64,000 bases of DNA from Echinometra lucunter. Lineage: Eukaryota > Echinodermata > Echinoidea > Camarodonta > Echinometridae. The stretch lies in the NCBI GenBank assembly GCA_029962745.1, contig CM057162.1, positions 18,747,408 through 18,811,407 of the forward strand, in the 5' to 3' direction. The notes under the pieces were generated by a model. The model searched no databases, was not told where the DNA came from, and saw only the letters and a program-made list of their open reading frames with translations. The translations under genes and the position numbers were made by a program. Every line of letters begins with the position of its first letter. Positions within the stretch are counted from its first letter, which is position 1. Shown here piece by piece: positions 10,041 to 21,156 of this stretch.

Positions 10041-13000
10041 ATGCTTGCCGTCAGGAGATTCCTGTGTCTTCTCATCCTGGGGACCCTGGCCCTCGTGTTA
10101 CTCGTGTTTGCCGTTAGAGGTCCCAACGGGTTCACACTCACAGCCTTGGAGGAGATAGAGTTCGACGGTGTCAAAAAATCGGCCGATGTCATGTAAGTGG
10201 TAAATTATAATTCTGGCATTGGCGTACTGAAGCTGGAGGGGGGGGGGGGGGGGAGGGTTGGGTATTTGCCCCGCCCCCACAAATCACATTTAGTTTATTT
10301 CTAATTCGATACCAGTTATTTACACAAGTTGCTGAAATGACATTTCTAAGATTTCTTGTAACTTTTTTTCTCTGCTTTTTTTTTCCTGTCCCGAAAAGTT
10401 TGTGCTCATTACGCCACTGGATTTGGGGGCATTCCTTGAGGGGGGGGGGGGGGTGAAACTTTTTATTTTTAGTCTGTGGAAATATATCCATGGGAGGAGG
10501 TTAGACACTTTTTTCACATATCTACAATTTCGATCTTAGAAATCAATACAATCGCTTCAGAGAATAAATGTATATACATCCGTGCTTTCTCTTTTAATAG
10601 AAAGAAGCAAGTTTCAGGTTTATTTTATTCAAAAGGTACACAATCTCATCAGTAAATTACACATCAGTAATTACTCATCAGTAATCAGAAGAATTTATAA
10701 AGGCTGATCATCATTTTACAAAAAAAAACAAACAAACAAACAAAACCCCAACATATTGGAACGCATTTTAGCCATTATGCTCGTTTAGTATGCCTATTTT
10801 CCTTATACACCAACTGAAAACTGATAGTTTATTAGTTCCACTGCTAGCGCATAATATTATAATGTTATAATATTATAATCCGTTTACCCAACAAAAATTA
10901 AAACGTGAGGATAAAAGAGGAAACAGCTTGGTGGATATACAGTTGTAAATTATTCATTTTTTAAAGATGGACACTCTTTCGCATGATATACATTCTCAAC
11001 AGTAATTCCTAATTGATTATTATTAATTTGTGCCCATTTGAAGAATCCTGTTTCTTATTTACTTTAATTAGGATATTCTGTGTACCATAAGTAATGCATG
11101 TATTATTATCATCACTATTTTTTGTTTTCATTGCACACGCAGACGTATTGGACCTGGTGAAATTCGATCAGTTGCTGGCACAGGCATTTCACCCTCATCA
11201 GATCAACATAGAGAGACACCTGATAACCATGAAGAGCACCACAGAGAAACGAACAAAGTGGAAGATAACAACGATGAGGCTTTAGTTGAAAAACGGCTTG
11301 AGGAAACATCACAAAGTAGAGTTCTGAATGCTGCAACTTTCGGAAAAGTTTCGTCGTCAAGAACGCCCAAGCCCTTACAATTCGATGAAACGAAAGAGCG
11401 CCCTCATTTTGACAGTGCCAGAAAATCAACACACGCGCAAGTGGAGAATGTCCAGTCTGGGCGCAACATCACGATGGGCCTATCCTATGGACGCGATTTG
11501 ACAGACCGCGCAACGTGCACGCCTCGAAAGAACCTACTTTTCCTGAAGACGCACAAGACAGGAAGCTCAACCATACAAAACATTGTGTATAGGTACGGTG
11601 ACTCCAACGGTCTGATCTTTGCCCTTCCGAAGGCTGGTGTATACCTAGGAGCGCCCTCCTTGTTCAAGAAGACATTTCCCATCAAGTCTCCGACGGGAAA
11701 ATACAATATGCTGGCCAATCACGCTAGATATAACCGGCCAGGCAAGTTTCAAAAAGAAATCAATTAATTAATCGATGAACTAAAAGATAGCAGATATATT
11801 TTCAAGATCCATAATGTACGCTGCTTAAATTCCATGTCGAGAGGGGAAAAAAACAAAAATGGATGATGCTGCAAGAGTCCGGTGTAAAGAAAAAGAAACG
11901 TGAACTGAAAATCTAGGGATTATCAAAAGAAATTTCGCGTGATATAGTGAATGAGCTAGCATTTTTCCTATCATCCCATTGCACCAATGACTAATCAAGT
12001 ATGAAGAGATGACATGAAGAACACGGGAAGACTTCGTGCAAAACAAACTAGATAAAGGCCATTTTTAGGCCATTTCATGAAACCATTAATACCCTCTACT
12101 TGATACCAGCTCACTCGATTATATATTAGAGAAAAGATTTGATAGTGATGATTAAACATTGCCAACTTCAATCGCAAAATTAGCCCCCCCCCCCGAAAAA
12201 AAAAAAGAAAAATGGATATTTAATCCATGCAATATCGTTTCTTTCCAAATCAAACTCCTCACATGTGCGATTACGATTTCATGATTCCTTTAATGAAAAA
12301 AAATTCCAAAAAATAAATACTGCGAGAAAGAAAAGCGTACATTATTTGGCAAAAAGTGAAAGAGAAGTGCTACAATAATGTGTCCCTTAAAAACAACATG
12401 ATTGTTTTCTTTACAAAATTAGCAACGCCCATAAACAGCAAGAATGACCAAACATATAAAGAAAAAATATTACCAAAACTCAACTTTATTAAAAAAGAAC
12501 ATTTAACATGATTTTGCGTCTATGCATGATCTGCATCGATAATAAACACTTAAAGCGAAGTGTTATTTTTCATTGCTTATCCTTCGTTTCTTTTAGACTT
12601 TATATAGGCCTACTCGAAGTCTATTTGATAAATAGACATTGTTATGATGTTCATGTCCATTTCCTAAACTTTTTTTTTAATTTCAGAAATGGCCAAGATC
12701 ATGTATGACAACGCAGCCTACATAACAGTTATTCGTCACCCCTCTACACAGTTTGACAGTATGTATACCTTCTACGGCTTCAAAGGCACATTTAAAGTCG
12801 ATTTAGCCGGGTTTGCGAACGACCCTCTTCAGTATTACCGTAGGCAAGGTTTAACCCCTTTACACAGCGCCCTCAACCCGACGCTCTACGACCTCGGTAT
12901 GGCAAAATCGGAGCTGAGCAATGAGGATGCTGTGCAACATAAAATCTCGACATTAGAGAAGGAGTTTGATTTGATCCTCGTATCAGAACATCTCATGGAA

Positions 13001-13432
13001 TCGCTGGTGTTGTTGAAAGATTTAATGTGCTGGAATTTTATTGATGTGACATTTTTCTCGGCTAATGCAAGAACCAAGTCGAAGGTAGGTGAGATGTCAG
13101 AGAGAACGTTTAACCAACTTTACAAGTGGAACCACGGGGACGCACTCCTCTATGAACATTTCAATCGGACACTTTGGCGTAGGGTTGAGGCTTATGGGAG
13201 GGAAAAGATGGCAAGGGATGTGAGGACGTTGGAGAAAATGAACGAAGCCTTAGCAGAAAAATGCCTAGGTGGGACTAAAGCCGAGAAGAGTGTGTCGACG
13301 TTGGTTAGCCGGTACATATTAAAAGACAGTATGAAAGAAGACGCCCGGTGTGTAAGAATGATTCGACCTGCAATACATTATCTAGAAAAACTTAAAAAGA
13401 AACAGGCGGGTAACCATTTTAAACGTATATGA
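10041..13432 (+). CDS. GAL3ST: Galactose-3-O-sulfotransferase (Gal3ST family), version 1
   Basis: Golgi type II membrane enzyme expected to transfer sulfate from PAPS to O-3 of galactose on glycolipids or glycans (sulfatide-type products). Exons are 10041-10192, 11143-11741 and 12687-13432, giving 498 residues; phases 2 and 1 join in frame. Residues 7-25 (FLCLLILGTLALVLLVFAV) are a signal anchor, followed by a charged stem. The 5'-phosphosulfate loop is LLFLKTHKTGSST (from Lys186) and the 3'-phosphate motif is TVIRHPSTQFDSMY (264-277). NIT and NRT sequons are present. Vertebrate Gal3STs are a little over 400 residues; the extra length is in the stem. Intron 2 uses a GC donor. The start is the first ATG before the anchor. 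Acceptor specificity cannot be told. It is probably an allele of 30062-33464, not a paralogue. Confidence 0.9.
10217..10419. mobile_element. MITE in sulfotransferase intron 1
   Basis: Left end CATTGGCGTACTGAAG; right end reverse complement CAGTGGCGTAATGAGC. It contains a poly-G tract next to the left end. Flanks match at only 5 of 8 positions, so the duplication is eroded. The same family recurs inverted at 44546. It starts 24 bp after the exon 1 donor. Confidence 0.65.
11742..12686 (+). other. GC-AG intron of the sulfotransferase gene
   Basis: The donor is CAG|GCAAGT, the strong consensus used by the rare GC-AG class, and the acceptor is a T-rich tract ending TTTCAG at 12686. Splicing here joins RYNRP to E-MAKIMY in frame. 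Reading through gives FQKEIN and a stop. The nearest GT donors do not restore the frame between the two conserved halves. Confidence 0.8.
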
Positions 13433-13558
13433 TAATAGAGAAAATAATGTTTTATTATGGCGTTTCCAGTGAATTGATAATTATTTCAATTAATCTTTGT
13501 TAAAAGAGAACGATATGTTGTGATGCTTATGTTAATAAAAATAATAATAACGTCTTAT

Positions 13559-13755
13559 TTACCCCGGGTAGCCACTTCAGCTTTTATCAGCTCTTCTTTC
13601 AGCGGGCCTGCATCACCCTTCTCTATTCTTATAATGCCGAGCGCCTGGCTAGAAGGCAGAAGGTCCCATTTTCAAAAAGTCTTTGGTATGACTCGACCGG
13701 GGATCGAACCCGTTCATGAGGCGGACGCTTTATCACTTGGGCCAGTATGCCCGGC
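13559..13755 (-). repeat. tRNA-derived SINE downstream of sulfotransferase version 1
   Basis: On the minus strand it has an A-box-like TGGCCCAAGTGATAAAGCG, B box GGTTCGATCCC, then a body ending in GGTAGCCACT-type sequence (as read on plus) and an AATAA-rich tail. It belongs to the same family as 49091-49305. Ten bases just before the B box are missing relative to that copy. Confidence 0.72.
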
Positions 13756-13869
13756 AAAATAATATTTAATAATGCATTTCTCCATAGATTATTTTTTAAA
13801 GTTGTTAAAAGTTTAACGGGGAAAGAGATAATGTAAAGTTTAGGTAAACTTAAGGTTTTACTTCGAAAT

Positions 13870-14630
13870 CAAAGCCCGGGGGGGGGGGGGGGATCACATC
13901 CTGGTTACCCAGCATTTATTACAGGGTAGACACCATGCTCGTACATGGACTTTCAAACTGGACTCTAAACAAGTAATTATCCTCCAATCTCAGAATACCC
14001 TAAACGAGTATTCTGTCATATTTTCCCCACCCTAAACAACTGATTTCAAATCAAGCTGTTGTAAAAGTATACCCCTTTTTCTTGATTTGTGCAATTTTGA
14101 TGCCCTTTTCACTGCACGCGCGTACATATTCCGTCCCTGAAAAACAACCCCTTTGATGCTTTTTTGTGTAAGAGCTCGGTGTCCACTTTGTAATGGCAGT
14201 GGCCCCCAGGTATCAAAGATAGAGACGTACTTGATTCTCTTCCTACCATACTTTTTATTCATGTATACACTTTCTCCTATTCATCTTGAGATACCAGATG
14301 CCAGTTTATCTGTTCTTGGCCAAAGCTTAATTTTTGTCGAAATCATCTGTTCACATTGTTTTATACAAGATATATTTATCAATTACCATTGTCATGAGTC
14401 TTCATTTGTGTGGTTAGACATAGTACTGTAGTTTGTCGGTAAAAGTACCATGTTGTGCTATATATACTAGCTCGTTGTCTCCTGCATGGAATTCTCTCAC
14501 AAGATCTAATGGACCATCAAACTTTATAAAATGATATTTGCTTTGCAAGCAAGCCAATTTATAATCCTCTTTCGGGTCAGCCATACTATTGATGAGCCAC
14601 AAGCATATGAGAGTGCTAGCTCCATCTATG
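13870..14630. other. Intergenic stretch, no gene seen
   Basis: Poly-G run at about 13878, then AT-rich sequence shared with 33910-34610. No convincing exon or repeat boundary is seen. Confidence 0.4.
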
Positions 14631-14639
14631 TGTGTCTTC

Positions 14640-15807
14640 TTCCAAGTCTCACGGAGGACTGTCTTTATGATGTTACGGATGACTGACGTCTTGCGAATGT
14701 GGTCACCATTTTTAAGAAGGAAGTCAAAACAGATCCTGAGAATTACCGCCCAATCTCTCTAACATCTGTAAAATAATGGAGCACATACCCGCAAGCAACA
14801 TTACGGAACGTGCATATTATGGCGTGAGAGGCTGCAACATGAATTATGCAGCTTTCTCTCCAGTCGGAAGCAGCAGTTTTTCGTATCTCATCTGTAGTGG
14901 AGGTCCAGGCAGGCGTACCTCAGGGGTTCGTACTCGGACCCTGCTCTTCCTATTCTACAAAATGACTGACCAAACCAACTTTCAAGGAAACTCAGACTCT
15001 TCGCCGATGACACAATTTCGTACCAAATCATCCGGTCCCTTGAGGATGCAGAACTCCTACAGCAAAATCTCAGCTTATTAGGTAATCAAGCGATTGGATG
15101 TCACTTAATCCTTGGAAATTGCAGGTCATTCATAACAGACTCACGGGAAAAAAAGCCCAACACAGGTGTATCCACCAGTATTCTCTCAATACAGATAATT
15201 TTGGAGTCTGTTGCAGCTGACAACACTTTCGCATATGCCGCTCTCAACTGGACACAACATTATATCCACCACATTAAAGCAGGGAAACAACAACTTAGCC
15301 TTTCTGAAAAGGAATCTCCCTGTCCACTCTATTGAGATTTAATACTGCTGCATACCAGGTTCTCTTATTCTTATTCTTGAGTACGGGAGAACTGTTTGGC
15401 ATCCATACACGGTTGGATGGACATTTCTCCAGAAGGAGAGTCACCTTGTTTTAAAAGAGTATTACTCTCTGGTTGACTATGACACCCACCACTACATCCA
15501 ACCATCAATTGCAACAGTCATGAGAACAGCAGGATCACCTGGTCCCCTTCGTTATCATGCCACGCAATCGAGACCAGAGCAACATATTCACTCATTCTTA
15601 CTTCATAAAGGACGACAATTGAATATATTTCCTCTTGAGGTTGTCCAATCGCCGTCCCCGTCGACAAGTGACAGAATGAGGGAAGTAGTAAATTTGATGC
15701 GACATTTTACTTGGACAATGCTTGTATTTGCTTTACATTGTAAACTTTGTTGAAATGGATATGAAAATCAATCAATCAATCAATCAATCAATCACTCAAT
15801 CAATCAC
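14640..15807 (+). pseudogene. Decayed non-LTR retrotransposon (reverse transcriptase part)
   Basis: Reverse transcriptase fragments appear in order but in different frames: ENYRPISLTS (about 14738), a VPQG.VLGP-type block as VQAGVPQGFVLGP (about 14905-14942), LFADDT (about 14998-15018) and a C-terminal EYGRTVWHPY-type segment (about 15375). The 3' end is a tetranucleotide tail (AATC)n at 15766-15807. Multiple stops and indels disable it. It is of the general CR1/Jockey-like type; the clade is not resolved. Confidence 0.75.
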
Positions 15808-15883
15808 ACCATTCACGTGCACACCTGACATCCTCGTATTGGCACGCGCGCACACACACCCCCACCCACACAAGTGCATCTGC

Positions 15884-16383
15884 NNNNNNNNNNNNNNNNN
15901 NNNNNNNNNNNNNNNNNNNNNNNNNNNNNNNNNNNNNNNNNNNNNNNNNNNNNNNNNNNNNNNNNNNNNNNNNNNNNNNNNNNNNNNNNNNNNNNNNNNN
16001 NNNNNNNNNNNNNNNNNNNNNNNNNNNNNNNNNNNNNNNNNNNNNNNNNNNNNNNNNNNNNNNNNNNNNNNNNNNNNNNNNNNNNNNNNNNNNNNNNNNN
16101 NNNNNNNNNNNNNNNNNNNNNNNNNNNNNNNNNNNNNNNNNNNNNNNNNNNNNNNNNNNNNNNNNNNNNNNNNNNNNNNNNNNNNNNNNNNNNNNNNNNN
16201 NNNNNNNNNNNNNNNNNNNNNNNNNNNNNNNNNNNNNNNNNNNNNNNNNNNNNNNNNNNNNNNNNNNNNNNNNNNNNNNNNNNNNNNNNNNNNNNNNNNN
16301 NNNNNNNNNNNNNNNNNNNNNNNNNNNNNNNNNNNNNNNNNNNNNNNNNNNNNNNNNNNNNNNNNNNNNNNNNNNNNNNNNNN
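15884..16383. other. Assembly gap, exactly 500 N
   Basis: The second fixed-size gap. Its left side matches 35913, so sequence that should follow 15883 by homology lies at 35914, not at 16384. Confidence 0.98.
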
Positions 16384-17644
16384 GTGAATGTTGCAGTTGT
16401 ATATTGAAATTGAAGTCTGTTTTATACATGGTGAAGAAGAAAGTTTGAATGTTTCAGTATAGCCAGTCATCTGTGCGTTTGATATTAAGCTTTTTAGGAC
16501 AAAGTATGTATGTCCATTATCTCATTGTGTGATCATATCTTTTAATTGTTTGTGCAAATGCCAGTTCAGGTATGTTTATCAAGTACAAATGGTACAAATT
16601 GTAGTCATTGGTACCATTTACCGTTGGTAATTAAGAATATTATGTATGGTTATATGTAACAGTTGTATCATGGAAAGAATTGTGTATCTTAAGATCATTG
16701 TAGGACCATTCTTAACAGGGGAAACTGCACCAACTTTGTGGAAAAGTCTTCATAGTTTCCCCAACAAGTAAACGACAGCAAACTTTCCTCCCCCCAAAAG
16801 AAAATCATCTTCATTGATTTGTGAGCAGGCTCTCAAGATAATCACAAACAGAAAACTGTCTATGTGATAGGAGAAATATCATCCTTAATTCCTACAGTAA
16901 TTCTCTCCAGTATTAAATTTTGGTTATGGATTTTTAATGTAATGACATCAGCACAATGATATAATTTTACATTTTTTAATACAACGTGATCTGAAGGGTT
17001 TTGACTCGAGTTCCGAATAATTGAGAAGATTATTGTCCTTTCTTTTAAATGGTTAGGCCTATAATGTTGGTTTTAAGAAGGCCATTTTGAAACCATTATG
17101 AATTACAGAAAAAAGTCTTATCAAGCAAACAGCCACACACCCCCCCCCCCCCCCTACCCTTCAGCTCCATTGATTTGTTAACAGGCTCCCCAAAAGATCT
17201 AGAGTCACTAACAGATAACTTTGTATGGAATAGGAGGGATTTGCTAATTGCTGGCTCTGATGAGGATTTGTGCTAGTGATCAATTATCAGGCTAAAGAAT
17301 TAATATTAACAGTTTCAATTGTGTTGAAGTAGTCCTGACCATGGTATCATCATTTGATATGAAATATATTCATCTCCCCCATTTAGAATTTCACCCTGGT
17401 CACAATGTTAATAATATGTTGGCTTTCTTACAGTATTATAGTAAATGATCCCTTTTTCATGAATGTTATATATATATTATCATATTTTCATGTAGGCAGC
17501 AACAACTTAAAAAGGAGAGGGTACGCCATGTACATGAATCCAACATTAGTTTTTATTCTTCAGAATTTTCGGCCTCCACCGGGCCTTCCTCAATGTATAC
17601 ATTTTAATGACAAGATAATAGCAAACAAAATTTTCCTTATAGCA

Positions 17645-17695
17645 GCTCCTTAGCAACGCTCTGCCCGGACTGCGTACAGAGCATTGCCAAGGAGC
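17645..17695. other. Imperfect hairpin, 19-bp stem
   Basis: The arms CTCCTTAGCAACGCTCTG and CAGAGCATTGCCAAGGAG pair with two A-C mismatches and a 13-nt loop, extended by one G-C pair. It is GC-rich inside AT-rich DNA. It may be a small structured RNA element or the remains of an inverted-repeat transposon. The stem is short for a microRNA precursor. Confidence 0.5.
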
Positions 17696-17813
17696 CAAAA
17701 CTTATATAAGCGTTACCATAGAGGGTAAGGCAATAAGAGAAGTAATAATAATATACAAAAACGTATAATCGATGATATGAAACACCAATGTATTTGAGCA
17801 TTATCAGAATTTG

Positions 17814-17814
17814 A

Positions 17815-17854
<40 letters not shown>

Positions 17855-17855
17855 A
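17814..17855. repeat. (GAAA)n microsatellite
   Basis: About ten GAAA units followed by GAAGAAG. Confidence 0.95.
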
Positions 17856-19654
17856 GAAGATAAAAAAGACTCCTAAAAACTCAAGCGAAGATAGTGAAAT
17901 TGATAAATTAAAAGAGAAAGAACTTTTGACAAAAATATGAGACTAATGGAAGATGGTAAAAGATCAATACTTCAAATTTAGGATAGCTCAGTCAGACAAA
18001 TTGGATAACAAGGTATATGTTTGTATCAAAATAAAAATGAGACCTCATGCGATATTAGATGGAGGTGAATAGAAAGAACAATGGTGCCCTGAAATGCAGA
18101 TAAATAGCAGATAAAAAAAAGAACAATTAATACAATTGTAATTATACACTTGATACAAAGATAGAAAGTGGAAGATAAAAAAGATTTCATCTCGTAAAAA
18201 TTGAAATTGCTCAGCCATCCTAGGTCCTTGTTAAGTCCTGTCTCAGAAGGCCAGATGAGAAATTATAGTTATATTTTTATCATATTTTTATGTATACACA
18301 TACATCTAATGTGAGTGTTCTTTTGTGGTCATTCTTCCTGAAGATTGTATATACATGTATGTATATAGTTTTGGTTTGATGTTCATATATTTTTATACAA
18401 TGTATTCATGTACATTATTTTCTATGTGTTTTGAAGTGAATGCAGAATAAATGAATTGAAATATAGATATATTTCTACCTTGGCCTGCGAATTTAATGAC
18501 ATACATGTATATATAGTTATTTGGGAAATTTGGCATCTCTTGGTTCTTATATTAAGCTGTGCGGTATGCTACATCAATATGTTTATGTCCCCATTTTGAA
18601 TATACAATAAAGCACAGTGGCAGAAAATATACTCTATATAAAATGTACAAAGGAATCTCAGATTTTTGTAAAGTTAATCAATGCACATAATATTATACTC
18701 TTTAGTGTTTATGCTTAAGTGATACCAGTATATTTGTAGGTCTTCATTCTTTTGGGAAATATACAGTAACCAATGAAATGATTTATACCCTTAATCATGT
18801 TTTTTTCAGTTTTATTTTGTCAAAATTAGTTTGTCTTAGTTAATGTAACTTAAACATGCTTTTTTTTCAAAAAGAATAAACGCACCATACAATTTCCAAA
18901 ATGTAGTGGTTGAGTGGTACTTTATTCACTTGTTTTTGAAATGAAATATTTCTTGTCCAGAAATATTTATATAATTATGTACATCTTTGAGAAGTTGCAA
19001 ACATGTATAGAATCTTAGGAATGTCTGAAACTTATTCAAAGAAATATGCCTTAATGTAATGCTTGGACCAAGGAATCAATAATCAGTATTTGCAAATATT
19101 ATGTCCATAAGGTAAAACTACAATCGATGTTCAACCATAGCTGACAGTCAGAAATATTCACCACTTGTCCACCTTCATTCTCAAGACAAACACATGATTT
19201 CAAAATTACCAAGGGTACAAGTAATTTGGTGTGAAGTGTATACACATGTATTTATCAGTTATGTAAGCGTAAATAATACAATGAAATTCCAGGTACATTT
19301 TATTTAATGCTGATTAAAGATCGATTGTACTGGTGTAGTTGGTTACAATTGAAAGCATTAATAACATAATCTGAATTAGAGACAGCTAAATATTTAGCAA
19401 TATCTTCATATGATGTAGCAACAGGATGTATATCTGTATAATACCCTTACAGTATAAGTTGTGAAAGCAGTAAGTTCTCTGCCTGTACATGTATTTATCT
19501 ATGAAACAATTTGTTGCATTTAAATTAGCTGTACTTAATATCCATTTGGACAATCATGAAGTAATAAAGATGAGGAAAAAAATTGTTTTTGTTTTTATTT
19601 ATCTTTATACTGAGTACTAGATTGAGACCACTCTGTGCCAGTTCGAACTCTTTT

Positions 19655-19845
19655 TGTCACATATTTAGAACCTCCCAAAAGGGGGTTCTTTCAAGGATTC
19701 TTTATATTTTTCAAGAACCCCAAAAGGTTCTTTGTACAACCAAATATGGTTCCAAAGAGGTCTTTAAAGAACCTGTATAGGCTGTTCAAGGTTCTTTGAA
19801 GAACCTATAAATGTCCCAGATGTTGGACAAGAGAAGGTTCTAATC
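19655..19845. repeat. Cluster of GGTTCTT/AAGAACC inverted motifs
   Basis: At least six copies of GGTTCTT or AAGAACC in both orientations, including the near-palindrome GGTTCTTTGAAGAACC near 19789. It looks like a decayed inverted-repeat element. The TTC...GAA spacing recalls heat-shock elements, but the repeated GG/CC ends fit a transposon relic better. Confidence 0.5.
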
Positions 19846-19969
19846 AGCACCAGAATGACCAGAGTGATGGGTGAGAGGTTATTGTAGTCAATTCAAAGGA
19901 AACTGAAACCCTTAGGTCAAATAATCTTTAAATCAAAGCTAAGAAAAAAAATAAAAAGATTAGTGAAAA

Positions 19970-20300
19970 TTTTGAAAATAATTGGACACAGAATGAGAAG
20001 TTATGCCTATGTAACACTTCACAACTTCTCGCTAAAACACCACACAATCAGAAAAACAAGACCTCGCAACAAACTGGGCGTTACATGCATTAGGAAATTA
20101 TATCGAGAAATCAACAGAAAAACAGAAATGGAAGAGCCCAGGAAAGAAGAAGAAAAAAGGGTGAAAGTGAGGAAGATATGGGATGAGGTTGAGTAAAAGG
20201 TCAATGTTCTGAATAACGGGAAGGATGAACTAAAGAGTCATGAGCTGAATGAAGAGGAATGAAAGGAAAATGTAGATGAGTCACAACAGGTGAATGTGAA
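19970..20300 (+). repeat. Dispersed repeat, relative of 24712-24920
   Basis: It shares CTTCTCGCTAAAACACC and the GGGATGAGGTTGAGT / AAGGTCAATGTTCTGAATAA blocks with 24790-24850 and with the minus strand of 4000-4300. No function is recognised. Confidence 0.45.
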
Positions 20301-20318
20301 GGAAAACAATCATAATAA

Positions 20319-20536
20319 CAGGGGCGGCGCCAAGGTATTTTGGTATTGCAAGATGACCCATATTTGAGTTTACGTTTTAAATGAAAGAAATAAAAGTATC
20401 ATATAGTTGCACGTCCCAACCCTCTCTTGTCCCGTACTGTTCTTTCTTCTTTCTCCTCTTTTTTCTCCCTTTTCTCTTCTCTTTTTCTTTTTGGTCACTT
20501 GAAAAATCATAGGTGCCCCCCGTAGCGCCGCCCCAG
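20319..20536. mobile_element. hAT-like MITE, complete copy spanning the duplication start
   Basis: Left end CAGGGGCGGCGCCA; right end reverse complement CTGGGGCGGCGCTA. Flanks CATAATAA (20311-20318) and AATAATAA (20537-20544) match at 7 of 8. The middle contig begins inside this element, at the equivalent of about 20354. Confidence 0.72.
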
Positions 20537-20570
20537 AATAATAACAATGATTTTTTTACGCAGGGAAGCC

Positions 20571-20730
20571 ACATATCAGCTTCAGTGCTTGTTTACACCT
20601 GGGTAAAGCCTGGCAAATGTGGATAAAATTAATGTTTTGCCAAAAGACAGGGACGGGCTGGGATTCGAACCATCAACTTTTACATTGAGAGTCAAATGAA
20701 TGACCCACTATACTAAGGAAATGAGAGAAC
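20571..20730 (-). repeat. tRNA-derived SINE (minus strand), partner of 2655-2818
   Basis: Same element and position as 2655-2818 in the duplicated segment, with the B box and shared tail module conserved. Confidence 0.65.
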
Positions 20731-21156
20731 TTAATCCTCTTACATAACTTTCCTCTTACCCCACAAAATGTCCTCACTTTTGAACATATTGTATTTCAAA
20801 GTATCTAGATGTAAGGCAAAGTAAAAAAAATGACCAAAATGTCAACAGTTCACGAAGTTTGACGATTTCGACTAAACTATTCAAATTCTTGAAAAGAAAA
20901 ATAGGGGGAAAAAAATCTTATTCAAGGCACACTGAAAACTTTTAAGGTCTTTAACTAACCTGGGAATAAAAGTCCCATTGAGGTGTTTGTTTAAAAAACA
21001 AAAATAGATAAGAGCAAAAATTGTTCAAATGAATAACTATGAAAAACAAATCTGAGTAAACTACCAGAATATTTTTATCAGAATCAACTACAGAAATAAG
21101 CAATGTAAAGTTTTGACAGTGTAAAATTTCAAACATTACTTCGAAGTTTTGACTTC

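Larger units (their letters stand above)
2439..15883. repeat. Whole contig duplicated at 20354-35913 (probable alternative haplotype)
   Basis: The complete contig between the two N gaps aligns collinearly and in the same orientation with 20354-35913. The first bases match near 20354 and the last bases (CAAGTGCATCTGC) match at 35913, so neither end shows a natural breakpoint. Divergence is a few percent in non-coding DNA; the encoded sulfotransferases differ at 14 of 498 residues. Large differences are: 21157-23540 absent here, 4392-5972 replacing a different 425-bp sequence, about 685 bp (26342-27026) absent here, and simple-repeat length near 9.9 kb. The reading as an unpurged haplotig is inference. 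A recent tandem duplication is the alternative. Confidence 0.85.
16384..19590. other. AT-rich region without visible coding sequence
   Basis: About 3.2 kb with several AATAAA-type signals (for example before 18470 and 19570) and many TGTA motifs, and no exon with conserved protein signals. It could be a long 3' UTR of a gene whose coding exons lie in the unsequenced gap, or intergenic DNA. Contents called separately are a hairpin (17645-17695) and a GAAA array. Confidence 0.4.

Noticed and set aside
17645..17695. MicroRNA precursor
   Set aside because: The stem is about 19 bp, short for a precursor, and no conservation evidence is available; kept only as a hairpin.
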